Of a stretch of DNA of 47,325 bases, positions 27,573 to 38,586 are shown piece by piece. Made by a program: the position numbers and the translations under genes. This DNA comes from Alphaproteobacteria bacterium (GTDB lineage Bacteria; Pseudomonadota; Alphaproteobacteria; SHVW01), in NCBI GenBank assembly GCA_009694085.1, contig SHVW01000007.1:1-47325 (forward strand). Reading direction: 5' to 3'. The notes below the pieces were generated by a model. That model ran no database searches and was not told where the DNA came from. It saw only the letters and a program-made list of their open reading frames with translations. The first letter of the stretch is position 1; each line of letters starts with the position of its first letter.

Positions 27573-27601
27573 GGTTGGAAACCACCGAGACTAGCCGCTA
27601 C

Positions 27602-28228
27602 CTACTTCGTCCCGAACAACCGGTCCCCGGCGTCGCCCAGGCCGGGCAGGATGTAGCCGTGGTCGTTGAGCTGGCGGTCGATCGCTGCCGTGAACACCGC
27701 CACGTCGGGGTGCGCCTCCTGAAACGATTTTACGCCTTCCGGCGCGGCCAGGATGCAGACGAGCTTGATGCTCTTGGCCGAGATGTCCTTCAAGCGCTGG
27801 ACCGCGGCGATCGCCGAATTGCCCGTGGCCAGCATGGGATCGACCACGATGGCGAGCCGGTCGGAAATGTCGTGGGGTACCTTGAAATAGTACTCGACCG
27901 AGGCGAGCGTCTGCGGATCGCGGTAGAGCCCGATATGGCCGACCGGCGCGGAGGGCAGCAAATCGAGCATGCCGTCGAGAATGCCGTTGCCCGCGCGCAG
28001 GATCGACACGAAGCACAGCTTGCCCGCCAGCACCGGCGCGTCCATCGGCATCAACGGCGTCTCGATGCGCTCGCGGGTCAGCGGCATGTCGCGCGTGACC
28101 TCATAGGCCAGCAGCAACGCGATTTCGCGCAGCAGCCGGCGAAAATCGCCGGTCTGGGTTTCCTTGCGGCGCAGCCCGGTCAGCTTGTGCTGGATCAGCG
28201 GGTGATCGACGACGGTGACTTGGGCCAT
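27602..28228 (-). CDS. upp: uracil phosphoribosyltransferase
   Basis: [89 protein letters not shown]. Confidence 0.95.
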   Translation of the reverse strand: MAQVTVVDHPLIQHKLTGLRRKETQTGDFRRLLREIALLLAYEVTRDMPLTRERIETPLMPMDAPVLAGKLCFVSILRAGNGILDGMLDLLPSAPVGHIGLYRDPQTLASVEYYFKVPHDISDRLAIVVDPMLATGNSAIAAVQRLKDISAKSIKLVCILAAPEGVKSFQEAHPDVAVFTAAIDRQLNDHGYILPGLGDAGDRLFGTK

Positions 28229-28267
28229 GCGGACTCTCCCCCGGGGCGAAACGGCTTCCTTGATCTG

Positions 28268-29503
28268 TTAGAACACGGTGCCGTCGCTGTCGAGCCGGAT
28301 CGGCGGCGCACCGCCCGGCCTGAGCTCGGCCGCGATACTGCGGCCCGCGCTCCAGGTGCCGCCCTGGAGCACGCGGGCGAGCGGGAAACTTGCCGCCGTC
28401 ACGCCTAACTTGGTGCGTACGCCTTGGGCAAGCCGATCCAGGAGCGCCACGGTCAAAGCCCGCCACTCCACCACGAACACATCGGCCGGCCGGTGAACGC
28501 GGTCGAGCGCGCCGGGATCGCGCGGGACCAGTACGCCCAGATCGATCAACAGCCCGCCATTGCGGTATTCGGGCAGGCCGGTGAGGGCGTCGAGATCGAC
28601 GATCCCGATGCCGGCTTCCTCCAGCGGCTCCAACAGCGAATAGGCCAGCCATTGCGACAGCTTGTGGAAGGGCACGAGACCGTCGGTCAGATCGCCGGTC
28701 TTGATCCCAGGATGCCGCCAGACGTCGCCCAGGTTGACGCCGCCGAGTTCGATCCGCCCGGGCCAGATCGACGACAGCCCGTCGAGCAGTGCCGCGAGCA
28801 CATCGGAAGCCGGCAGCGCGCCGCCGCGTGCGCGCGCCTGGAAATGATCGGTGAGCCGGCCGGTGCGCGGCTCGTTCGCGCCGAACAAGTCCGGTCGCGC
28901 CGCCAGCGCCCGGCCGAGCGCGTTGATCAAGCTCGCGCGGCCGGCGAGCCCGACCAGAGGATTGTCGGTCGTGACTTGGAAGCCTTGGGTCAGTGCGGCT
29001 TGGTCGAACGCCTGGAGGCCTGATGCGTCGGCTTGCAGCTTGCGACCGGCTCGGGCTGAGAACGCGCCGGCGGCGAACATGGCGAAGCTAGCGACCGCCA
29101 ACCCCTCTGACCGTGCATGAACCTGCCCGGTCGCGGCCTCGCGGTAGGACCACGCTGCGCCCGCGCCGGCGTCGAGCAGCACGGAAACCACGGCCAGATC
29201 GATGCGCGCCCGCGCTCGCTCTGTTGGGTCGACAATGGCGGGCGCGAGTTGGGCCCAGCGGTCGATGCCGCCGACTTCGAAATGGCGCCAGCGGCTGTGA
29301 TAGGGCACGTCGAGCGTAGGGTAATTGCGCCGGATTTCCTCGGCGACAGTGGCCGCGGCGATGTCGAGCTTGTCGGCGCGGTAGGCGAAATGGTCGAGTT
29401 TGTTTTGCTCGGCCAGCGCCAGCAGCATGTTGGCCCGCTGCCGGATCGTATTGGGTTGGCGCAAGAATGCGACGGCGGCGACCGGATCGGTCGGGGAGGG
29501 CAA
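28268..29503 (-). CDS. URC4: URC4/urg3 family (DUF1688) uracil-catabolism protein
   Basis: FLRQPNTIRQRANMLLALAEQNKLDHF; YHSRWRHFEVGGIDRWAQL; GVNLGDVWRHPGI; WRALTVALLDRLAQGVR; adjacent to URC1 and upp. Confidence 0.88.
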   Translation of the reverse strand: MPSPTDPVAAVAFLRQPNTIRQRANMLLALAEQNKLDHFAYRADKLDIAAATVAEEIRRNYPTLDVPYHSRWRHFEVGGIDRWAQLAPAIVDPTERARARIDLAVVSVLLDAGAGAAWSYREAATGQVHARSEGLAVASFAMFAAGAFSARAGRKLQADASGLQAFDQAALTQGFQVTTDNPLVGLAGRASLINALGRALAARPDLFGANEPRTGRLTDHFQARARGGALPASDVLAALLDGLSSIWPGRIELGGVNLGDVWRHPGIKTGDLTDGLVPFHKLSQWLAYSLLEPLEEAGIGIVDLDALTGLPEYRNGGLLIDLGVLVPRDPGALDRVHRPADVFVVEWRALTVALLDRLAQGVRTKLGVTAASFPLARVLQGGTWSAGRSIAAELRPGGAPPIRLDSDGTVF

Positions 29504-29510
29504 GACCAGC

Positions 29511-30767
<1,257 letters not shown>

Positions 30768-30789
30768 GGTTAGCGGGCGCCTCCGGGCA

Positions 30790-31797
30790 TCACGGGCCTG
30801 ATTTGCGATAGTCGTAGTTCTTGTCCAGCCGTTCCATCAGATAATCGCCATAGCGCATGGGCGGGAAACGCGGCGGATTGTCGGGGCCGGCGCAGCCGGG
30901 CAGGCATTCGATCCGCGCATCCATGCTGGGGTCGAAAAAGAAGGGCAGGGAATAGCGATCGCTGCCGGTCTTGTTATTGATCACCCGATGCGGTGTCGAG
31001 CGGAAGCGGCCATTGCTCCAGCGCGGCATCAGATCGCCCAGATTGAGCACGAAGGCGCCCGGCATGGGCAGGGCATCGACCCAATTGCCGTCGGGTGTGC
31101 GAACCTGGAGCCCGCCCGAGGTATCTTGAGCCAGGATGGTCATGCAGCCGTAATCGGTATGCGGCGCCGAGCCGAACTGGCCGTCGGGCGCGTCGGCGGG
31201 ATGGGGCGGATAGTGAAGCAGGCGGAGGAACACGGTCGGGCGTTGGAACAGCGGCTCCAGCAACTCGCTCGGCAAACCCATGCCGAGGGTGAACGCGTCG
31301 AGCAGCCGGCGCGCCACGACTTCAAGCGCTTCCATATAGGCGAGGATGGTCGGCTTGAAATCCGGCTGCCACTGGGGCCATCGATTGGGTCCCTGGAGGG
31401 GGCGGCCCGCGACCAAATCGGGATCGTCGGGCGCCAGCTCGTGCATGACCAGAAGCGACTCGCTCAGATTGGGCTTGGTGTTGCGCGCCACGGTCGACGT
31501 CACGATGGTCGAGGTGGCGAAGCCCATATAGCCGCGGTGAAATGCGTTGATCGCGATCGACTGCTTGCGCTCGATCGACGCGGCGTGAAAGGCGCGGCTG
31601 GCGGCGAAGCAGCGGTCGATCAAGTCCCGGGGCACGCCATGGCCGGTGATACTGGCAAAGCCGACCTGCTCGTAAGCGCGGCACAGCGCGTCCGACGTCG
31701 CCCGCGCCGCCGGCGTTTCCGGCGCGGCAAGCGCGGCGATATCGACGACGGGAATGGCGTCGAACGATGCGCGTCGGGGCTGGCTGGCGGTGCTCAC
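30790..31797 (-). CDS. 2-oxoglutarate/Fe(II)-dependent oxygenase (isopenicillin N synthase-like)
   Basis: IPVVDIAALA, GFASITGHGVP, SAPHTDYGCMTILAQD, FRSTPHRVINNKTGSDRYSLPFFFDP. GTG start at 31797 likely. Confidence 0.9.
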   Translation of the reverse strand: MSTASQPRRASFDAIPVVDIAALAAPETPAARATSDALCRAYEQVGFASITGHGVPRDLIDRCFAASRAFHAASIERKQSIAINAFHRGYMGFATSTIVTSTVARNTKPNLSESLLVMHELAPDDPDLVAGRPLQGPNRWPQWQPDFKPTILAYMEALEVVARRLLDAFTLGMGLPSELLEPLFQRPTVFLRLLHYPPHPADAPDGQFGSAPHTDYGCMTILAQDTSGGLQVRTPDGNWVDALPMPGAFVLNLGDLMPRWSNGRFRSTPHRVINNKTGSDRYSLPFFFDPSMDARIECLPGCAGPDNPPRFPPMRYGDYLMERLDKNYDYRKSGP

Positions 31798-31988
31798 GGG
31801 CGACGCCTCCTTATGAACTGTCGTAGCCCAGGTTAGCCCAGGGGGCTGCCTGGTGTCGACGTATCGGCCATACGCGCATTGCATGGCACTAGGGTACGCC
31901 TTCCCGATTGCCGCGTGGCTCCGCCCCGCCTAAACTCTGCCGACCCCCGGCGTTGGGCGTCGGGACAGACATTTCGGGGAGACGGACC

Positions 31989-33218
31989 ATGGCAAAGCTC
32001 GGTCGGCGGAATTTCGTCAAACTCGCGGGCGCGGCCGCCGTTGCGGCGCCGTTGATCCGCCCGGCACAGGCCCAGGCCAAGAAGCTCGTCTTCGGCGGCT
32101 CCGTGCCGCTCAGCGGCCGGGCGGCGGAAACCGGGCTCAACGTCCATCACGGTTATCAGACCGCCATCAAGTTCTTCAACGACAAGGGCGGCGTCGAGAT
32201 CGCGGGCGAGAAGTACATGCTGGAGCTGCGCATGTTCGACGACGCCAGCGATCCCGCGCGCGCCACCACCCTGATCCAGCGCCAGATCGACGAGGGCGTC
32301 GATTTCTATCTCGGCTCGTTCGGCAGCAATATCGTGCTGCCCACGGCGGCGATCACCGAGCGCGCGAAAAAGCCGATGGTGCAGGCCGGCGGCGGGTCCG
32401 ACCAGATCTTCAATCAGGGTTTCAGATACGTGTTCGGCCTATTCCCGCGCGCGACCAAGCAGTTCATCTCCTCCGTCGAGTTCTTCAAGTCGATCGCGCC
32501 GCGGCCGAAGACCTTCGCTGTTATCATGACCAACGATGCCTTCTCCAAGACCCAGGGCGAGGGCGCCATCAACGATTGCAAGGCCGGCGGCTTCGAACTG
32601 ACCGACAGCTTCCAGCTGCCGGAGCAGATCACCGACGTGTCCAGCGTCATGGCCTCGCTCAGGGCCAAGACGCCGGACATGGTGATCTGCACCACCCATG
32701 ACCAGAACTCGCTGCTGATCACGCGCCAGATGATCGCGAGCAACACCAACGTGCCCTTGCTCTACCAGACGCTCGGCCCGCAATTGCAGACCTATCGCGA
32801 GACCCTGGGCAAGTACGCTGGCGCGATCTGCGTCCAGATATATTGGGATGACCGAGCTGCCTACAAGGACAAGTTCTTCGGCTCGGCCGGCCAATTCGCC
32901 GCCTATTACCGCCAGCACAACACGCGACCGCTCGCCTATCACACGGCCGGCGGTGCCACCTGCATCACCCTCTACGTCCACGCCATGGAAGCGGCCAAGA
33001 GCACCAAGCCCGACGCGGTGCGCGATGCGCTGGCGGTGCTCGATGTCGATACGCTCTACGGGCGCGTCAAGTTCACCGCCCAGGGCGATGGCGATGCCAT
33101 CCTGCTCGGACCGGCGATCGGCCAGGTCCAGAAGGGCCAGGTCGAGCTGGTCTTCCCCGCCTCGGCCAAAACCGCAGGCCTCATCTATCCCTCGCCGAAA
33201 TGGACGGAGAAGACCTAA
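31989..33218 (+). CDS. branched-chain-amino-acid-type ABC transporter substrate-binding protein
   Basis: Tat-like signal GRRNFVKLAGAAAVAAPLIRPAQAQ; KLVFGGSVPLSGRAAETGLNVHHGYQTAIKFFNDKGGVEIAG. Confidence 0.9.
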   Translation: MAKLGRRNFVKLAGAAAVAAPLIRPAQAQAKKLVFGGSVPLSGRAAETGLNVHHGYQTAIKFFNDKGGVEIAGEKYMLELRMFDDASDPARATTLIQRQIDEGVDFYLGSFGSNIVLPTAAITERAKKPMVQAGGGSDQIFNQGFRYVFGLFPRATKQFISSVEFFKSIAPRPKTFAVIMTNDAFSKTQGEGAINDCKAGGFELTDSFQLPEQITDVSSVMASLRAKTPDMVICTTHDQNSLLITRQMIASNTNVPLLYQTLGPQLQTYRETLGKYAGAICVQIYWDDRAAYKDKFFGSAGQFAAYYRQHNTRPLAYHTAGGATCITLYVHAMEAAKSTKPDAVRDALAVLDVDTLYGRVKFTAQGDGDAILLGPAIGQVQKGQVELVFPASAKTAGLIYPSPKWTEKT

Positions 33219-33229
33219 CGCCGGCCGCC

Positions 33230-34057
33230 ATGATCGACACACCGGTCATTTGGCCGAACGGCGCGCAATGCGCCGTCTTGCTGACGTTCGACTTCGACGC
33301 CGAGACCCTGTGGCTCGGCCGGGACCCCAGCAACATCAACCGGCCGGGCACGCTCTCTCAGGGTGCCTATGGCGCCAAGGTGGCGGTGCCGAGCATCCTG
33401 CCGATCCTGCGCGAGATGGGCGGGCTGCCCGCCACCTTTTTTGTGCCGGGTTGGACGGCGGAGCACCATACGTCCCGTGTCGAGGCCATCCTCAAGGACG
33501 GCCACGAGGTCGCCCATCACAGCTATTCGCACAAATGGATCGAGCCGACCGATCCCGCCGGCGAACTGGAGGAAATGGAGAAGGGGCTGGAGTCCCTGAA
33601 GCGCACGGTCGGCGTCGTGCCCGTGGGCTATCGTTCGCCCGCGGGCGAGACCAGCAATAACCTGATCAAGCTGCTGGTGGAGCGCAACTTCCTCTACGAC
33701 AGCTCGATGATGGACACCATCAACCCCTATTTCCACGCCCACGGCGCCAACAAGCGCGCGCTGGTCGAGCTACCCTGGCACTGGTCGCTCGACGACGCGG
33801 TGTACATGGTGTTCTCGATCAAGGCGCCGCGCGCGATCCAGACCAACGCCCATGTGCTGACGATCTGGCAGGATGAGTTTCGCGCCATCTACCGAGCGGG
33901 CGGACTGTTCGATCTGGTCATGCATCCCCAAGCGATCGGTCGGCCCTCGCGCCTGCAATTGCTGCGCGACATGATCGCCTTCATCCAGGGCTTTCCCAAC
34001 GTCTGGTTCTGCACCTGCCGCGACGCCGCCCAAGCTTTCATCAACCAGGCGAAGTAA
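33230..34057 (+). CDS. polysaccharide deacetylase-superfamily hydrolase (PuuE/HpPgdA-like)
   Basis: AVLLTFDFDAETLW, GLPATFFVPGWTAEHH, EVAHHSYSHKWIEP, GYRSPAGETSNN, LVMHPQAIGRPSR. Confidence 0.88.
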   Translation: MIDTPVIWPNGAQCAVLLTFDFDAETLWLGRDPSNINRPGTLSQGAYGAKVAVPSILPILREMGGLPATFFVPGWTAEHHTSRVEAILKDGHEVAHHSYSHKWIEPTDPAGELEEMEKGLESLKRTVGVVPVGYRSPAGETSNNLIKLLVERNFLYDSSMMDTINPYFHAHGANKRALVELPWHWSLDDAVYMVFSIKAPRAIQTNAHVLTIWQDEFRAIYRAGGLFDLVMHPQAIGRPSRLQLLRDMIAFIQGFPNVWFCTCRDAAQAFINQAK

Positions 34058-34064
34058 GCGCTTC

Positions 34065-34943
34065 ATGCAGCTTGTCCTGCAAACCCTTGTCGACGGCCTG
34101 GTGCTGGGCGGGCTTTATTCCCTGGCCGCGATCGGATTCTCCCTGATCTTTGGCGTCATGAACGTGGTCAATCTCAGTCACGGCGTGATCGTGCTGATTG
34201 GCGCCTATCTCTCTTATTTTTTCTGGCAGACGCTCGGCGTCGATCCGCTGCTGTCGATCCCGCCGGTCATGGCGGTGCTGTTCTGCCTGGGTTACGTCTA
34301 TCAGCGCGGGTTGATCCAGCTTGCGGTTGACCGTTCGTCCCTGGTCGCGTCCATGCTGGTGACATTCGGCGTGGCGCTCATGCTGCGCAACCTGCTGGTC
34401 CTGATTTTCTCGCCCGATTTCAAGAGCATCACGCCGTCCTGGGCATTCACCTTCTTCGTCATCGGCCCGGTGACCGTCGATCTCGTGCGCATCAGCGCGC
34501 TCTGCGCCAGCCTGGTGCTGCTCAGCTTGCTGGCCCTGGCGCTGCACCGCACCGGGATCGGTCGGGTTATCCGGGCGACGGCGCAGCAGGATTTGGCGGC
34601 GCGCCTGTGCGGGGTCGATGTGCGCCATGTCTATGGCCTGACTTTCGGCATGTCGGCGGCTTTTGCCGGCGCCTCCGGCGCCATTCTCGGCATCGTCATG
34701 CCGTTCTCGCCGCCGGACGAGGTGCATTGGACGATCAACGCCTTTGTCGTCGTCACGCTCGGCGGTGTGGGCAGCCCATCCGGCGCCTTGCTGGGCGGGT
34801 TGTTGCTGGGCGTGATCAGCACCGCGACCTCCCAGGCCATCGGGCCGGCCTTTCCCAATGTCATGATGTTCCTGATCCTGGTGGTCATGCTGCTGGTCCG
34901 GCCGGCCGGACTGCTCGGCAACGCCTTCAGCGGGTCGCGCTGA
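34065..34943 (+). CDS. branched-chain-type ABC transporter permease (LivH-like)
   Basis: LVDGLVLGGLYSLAAIGFSLIFGVMNVVNLSHG; VVTLGGVGSPSGALLGGLLLGV. Confidence 0.92.
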   Translation: MQLVLQTLVDGLVLGGLYSLAAIGFSLIFGVMNVVNLSHGVIVLIGAYLSYFFWQTLGVDPLLSIPPVMAVLFCLGYVYQRGLIQLAVDRSSLVASMLVTFGVALMLRNLLVLIFSPDFKSITPSWAFTFFVIGPVTVDLVRISALCASLVLLSLLALALHRTGIGRVIRATAQQDLAARLCGVDVRHVYGLTFGMSAAFAGASGAILGIVMPFSPPDEVHWTINAFVVVTLGGVGSPSGALLGGLLLGVISTATSQAIGPAFPNVMMFLILVVMLLVRPAGLLGNAFSGSR

Positions 34944-35920
34944 TGCTGGCACAGGGCATCCGCAGTCACCGCCGATGGATCGTCCTGGCATTGATCGCGC
35001 TGGTCGCGCTGGCGCTGGCCCCGGTCTTCCTGGCGCCGTTCCATATCCGCGTGGCGCAGCTGTTTCTGTTCTCCGCCGCGCTCGCGGTCGCCTGGACCAT
35101 TCTGGGCGGCTTCGCCGGCTATTGGAGCTTCGGGCACACCGCGTTCATCGGGCTCGGCGCCTTTGTGGCCGCATTGGTCGAGACCTCGTTCCAGATCAAG
35201 CCGGCCGGGCTGAACTTCGTGGTCGGCATGCTCGCCGGAACAGGTGCCTGCGCCGTGCTGGCGGCGTTGCTGGCCTATCCGATCCTGCGTCTGCGCGGCA
35301 TCTATTTCGCCATCGCCATGCTCGGCGTGTCCCAGGTGCTGGGCGAACTCAACAACAATGTCGATGCCTTCAAGGGCTCGCTCGGCATCGTCCTGCCTCA
35401 GATCGCGCCCGCCCATGTCGAGCCCCAGGCGTTCTATTATTACCTGTTCCTGATTGCCGGGGTCTTGACCTTGGGCGCCGCCTTCGCCGTCAAGGTCACG
35501 CGGCTCGGCCACGGCCTGCTCGCCATCCGCGAGGACGAAGACACCGCCCGTATGCTGGGCGTGCCGACCGAGCGCTACAAGACCGCCGCCTTCGTGCTGA
35601 GTGCCGTGCTGACCGGCATGCTCGGCATCATCTATGCCCATGCCCTCGGTTACATCACGTCGGGGTCGGTCTACCGCACCGATTTCAGCCTCAACGTCAT
35701 GGTCTACGCCCTGCTGGGCGGTATCGGCACGCTGGCCGGGCCGATCCTGGGCGCGGGCATCATGGTCGTGCTGACCCAGATGGTGTTGGGCCGCCTGCTC
35801 GATACCCACATGTTCGTGACGGGTGCGCTGCTCGTTGCCATCGTCATGCTGGCACCGCGCGGCATCCTGGGCTACGTGGCACCCCTGCTGCGCTGGCGCA
35901 AGGATGGTGCGTCGCCATGA
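34943..35920 (+). CDS. branched-chain-type ABC transporter permease (LivM-like)
   Basis: FSFGHTAFIGLGAF-like region (YWSFGHTAFIGLGAFVAA); LLAIREDEDTARMLGVPTERYKTAAFVLSAVLTG; TGATG-type overlap with livH-like stop. Confidence 0.9.
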   Translation: MLAQGIRSHRRWIVLALIALVALALAPVFLAPFHIRVAQLFLFSAALAVAWTILGGFAGYWSFGHTAFIGLGAFVAALVETSFQIKPAGLNFVVGMLAGTGACAVLAALLAYPILRLRGIYFAIAMLGVSQVLGELNNNVDAFKGSLGIVLPQIAPAHVEPQAFYYYLFLIAGVLTLGAAFAVKVTRLGHGLLAIREDEDTARMLGVPTERYKTAAFVLSAVLTGMLGIIYAHALGYITSGSVYRTDFSLNVMVYALLGGIGTLAGPILGAGIMVVLTQMVLGRLLDTHMFVTGALLVAIVMLAPRGILGYVAPLLRWRKDGASP

Positions 35921-36654
35921 GCGAGCCGATCCTTGCCGTCGCCGGTCTGACCAAGCGGTTCCGCGGCGTGGTCGCGGTCAACGACGTTAGCATTGCTGTG
36001 CCCGAAGGCAGCATTTGCAGTCTGATTGGCCCGAACGGCGCGGGCAAATCGTCGTTCTTCAATCTCGTGACCGGCTATTTGCCGCCGAGCGCCGGCGAAA
36101 TCCGATTCCAAGGTCGGCGCATCGACGGCCTGGATACCCACCGCATCGCCCAGCTCGGCATCGCGCGCTGCTTCCAGATCGCCAAGCCTTTCCCCGAACT
36201 GTCCGTACTCGACAATGTGCGCATGGGCGCGCTGTTCGGGCGTGCCGGCGCACGCGATGTCGAGACCGAAACGGCGGCCGCGCTCGCACTGGCCGGGCTG
36301 AGCGACCTCGCCGATCGGCCGGCGATCAGTTTGACCGTGGGCTATCTGCGCCGATTGGAGCTGGCTCGCGCGATTGCCCAACGACCGCTGCTGCTGCTCG
36401 CTGACGAGCCCTGTGCCGGTCTCAACCCGACGGAAACGGAAGAGGTTGTCGACATCCTGCGCCAGGTTCGCCAGCGCGGCGTGACCGTGCTTCTGGTCGA
36501 GCACGACATGCGCGCCGTCATGCGCGTGTCCGACCATATCTTCGTGCTCGACGCGGGCAGCAAGATCGCCGAGGGCGAGCCGGACCGCATCGCGCGCGAT
36601 CCCCGCGTCATCGCGGCCTATCTGGGTACGCCGGAGCCGGCCGGTCCGGCTTAG
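35917..36654 (+). CDS. branched-chain-type ABC transporter ATP-binding protein (LivG-like)
   Basis: LIGPNGAGKSSFFNLVTGYLPPSAGEI; GIARCFQIAKPFPELSVLDNV; LLLADEPCAGLNPTETEEVVDIL; ATGA overlap with livM-like gene. Confidence 0.9.
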   Translation: MSEPILAVAGLTKRFRGVVAVNDVSIAVPEGSICSLIGPNGAGKSSFFNLVTGYLPPSAGEIRFQGRRIDGLDTHRIAQLGIARCFQIAKPFPELSVLDNVRMGALFGRAGARDVETETAAALALAGLSDLADRPAISLTVGYLRRLELARAIAQRPLLLLADEPCAGLNPTETEEVVDILRQVRQRGVTVLLVEHDMRAVMRVSDHIFVLDAGSKIAEGEPDRIARDPRVIAAYLGTPEPAGPA

Positions 36655-37436
36655 TGTCCGAGGAAGGCGCGGCGCACGAACTCGTTGCCGAGCAAGTCCT
36701 TGCCGCTGCCGCTCAACACGATCTGGCCCTTTTCCATGACATAGCCACGATGGGCGATGCGTAGGGATTGGTGCACGTTCTGCTCGACCAGCAGGATGCC
36801 CACACCCTCGGCATTGACCTGCTGGATCAGGCGGAACAGCTCCTGCACCAGGGTCGGCATCAGGCCGAGCGAGGGTTCGTCCAGGATCATCAGCTTGGGC
36901 GAACTCATCATGCCGCGCGCGATCGCCAGCATCTGCTGCTCGCCGCCGCTGAGCGATCCGGCGAGCTGGCCCTGGCGCTCGGCCAAGCGGGGAAAGATCG
37001 CGAGCACGCGCGCCAGGTTGCGCGCGGCTTCGGCGGCCGAGCCCAGCGCGTGGCCGCCCATGCGCAGATTGTCGATCACGGTCATCTGCGGGAAGACCAG
37101 CCGGCCTTCGGGCACGAGCGTGATGCCGTGGCGCACGACGATGTGGCAGGGCGCACCGGCGATAGCATGGCCGGCGAACGCGATCGATCCGTGCGCGGGG
37201 CTGAGGGCGCCAGCGATCATCTTGACCGTGGTGGATTTGCCGGCGCCGTTGGAGCCCAGGAGCGCCACGATCTCACCCGGATTGACCTGGAGCGAGACAT
37301 CGCGCACGGCGACCGCCCCATTATAGGCATAGGCGAGGTTGGCGACGGCGAGCAGGGCGTTGGTGGGTATGCCGTTCACCGGTTTGGCTCCATGGCGGGC
37401 AAGAGTATGGCCAAGCATGACCAGCACACCACCCAT
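36651..37436 (-). CDS. branched-chain-type ABC transporter ATP-binding protein (LivF-like), opposite strand
   Basis: LLGSNGAGKSTTVKMIAGALSP; LSGGEQQMLAIARGMMSSPKLMILDEPSLGLMPTLVQELF. Start 37436 or 37418. Confidence 0.9.
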   Translation of the reverse strand: MGGVLVMLGHTLARHGAKPVNGIPTNALLAVANLAYAYNGAVAVRDVSLQVNPGEIVALLGSNGAGKSTTVKMIAGALSPAHGSIAFAGHAIAGAPCHIVVRHGITLVPEGRLVFPQMTVIDNLRMGGHALGSAAEAARNLARVLAIFPRLAERQGQLAGSLSGGEQQMLAIARGMMSSPKLMILDEPSLGLMPTLVQELFRLIQQVNAEGVGILLVEQNVHQSLRIAHRGYVMEKGQIVLSGSGKDLLGNEFVRRAFLGH

Positions 37437-37581
37437 CGTCAAGGACGCGGCCGCTGCGCTGCCTCGTGACGTCGGGCACTGAAACCGACTTCCGGATTTA
37501 TTGTTGCGCTTTGGAATCCATGCAATCCTGGCCAATGGATAGAGAACATTGTGGTCTTCCCGGAGTTATCGGTTGCTGTCG

Positions 37582-38586
37582 ATGACGGTCATGTATCGAC
37601 TCGCCGCGTGCACCTTGTTCGTCGCCTTGGCGCCGGGACAGCCGTGGGCGCAGCGGGCGCCGGCGCCTCCCGAGCCGGTGTTCGTCGAAACCTTCGTCAA
37701 CGAACCGGCCACGCTGTCGGCGTTGCTTGGCAGGTGGTCGATCTCCGGTGCGCTCGACCGATCGGTCTGGGATTTGCGCATCCGCACCGTCGTCGATCCT
37801 CTGGGCAAGACGGTCGGTCGGATCACGGTTCAGGAGGGCGACGCGCGCGATGGGGTTGCCGAGGCGGCGCGGTTGGCGCAACCGTATGTCTGCGACAGCA
37901 CGGGCTCACGCGCGGCGGAGATCGAGGCCGGTCCGATCGGCTTCCCGCCGACCGAGCGGGCCGAGATTCAGATTAGATCCGAACGTGCGACCGGCATCGG
38001 CGAACTCGTCAAATTCGGTGCGCCCGTGTGGTACCGCTTTTCCTTCAAGATTGGCGGCGACTGGCCGCGCGACGTTCCGGCGGCGGGGCGCACGCCGTGC
38101 CGCACGGTCATTCATCAGGTCAAGCAGGATTCCTCGAGGGATGGCCAATCCTGCCGCGCCTGCCCCTTCCTCAAGATCGAGGCGCGGCCCCTTGGCGAGC
38201 GCGTCCTGTTCTACGCCCAACTGTCGTCGGGTGCGCCCTGTGCCGTGCCGCCGAAGGTGCAGCGGGTAAAAATCTGCGTGGTTGACGATCTGGTTCGCGA
38301 GGTCTGGACGCCAGTAAACGTGCGGTTGCTCCCGACTCAGGATTCGAGCGGCCGCGCCGATTTGTGGTTGAACGGGCGGCATTGCGGGACCTATCGCGGG
38401 CCCATGGGCGATCGCGAACATGGCGAGCGCCGCAATGGCTTGCCGATTGTCAACGCCCAGCCCAGGTTCGGCATCTATCGGGACTGGCGCGCGGAGACAC
38501 AGACGATCTATTTCGACCGGATCATGTTCTGGAATGCCGATCCTACCGGGCACGCCGATTGGGGTGTCGGGGCGCCGCCGTCATAG
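37582..38586 (+). CDS. secreted polysaccharide lyase-like protein (heparin lyase I-like fold suspected)
   Basis: Signal peptide; AEIQIRSE, WYRFSFKIGGDWP, VIHQVKQDSS, LWLNGRHCGTYRGPMG, PRFGIYRDW..TQTIYFDRIMFWN. Confidence 0.65.
   Translation: MTVMYRLAACTLFVALAPGQPWAQRAPAPPEPVFVETFVNEPATLSALLGRWSISGALDRSVWDLRIRTVVDPLGKTVGRITVQEGDARDGVAEAARLAQPYVCDSTGSRAAEIEAGPIGFPPTERAEIQIRSERATGIGELVKFGAPVWYRFSFKIGGDWPRDVPAAGRTPCRTVIHQVKQDSSRDGQSCRACPFLKIEARPLGERVLFYAQLSSGAPCAVPPKVQRVKICVVDDLVREVWTPVNVRLLPTQDSSGRADLWLNGRHCGTYRGPMGDREHGERRNGLPIVNAQPRFGIYRDWRAETQTIYFDRIMFWNADPTGHADWGVGAPPS

Noticed and set aside
34631-35809. 392-aa His/Gln/Asp-rich minus-strand ORF antisense to livH/livM
   Set aside because: Mirror-image artefact of membrane-protein codons; not a real His-rich protein.
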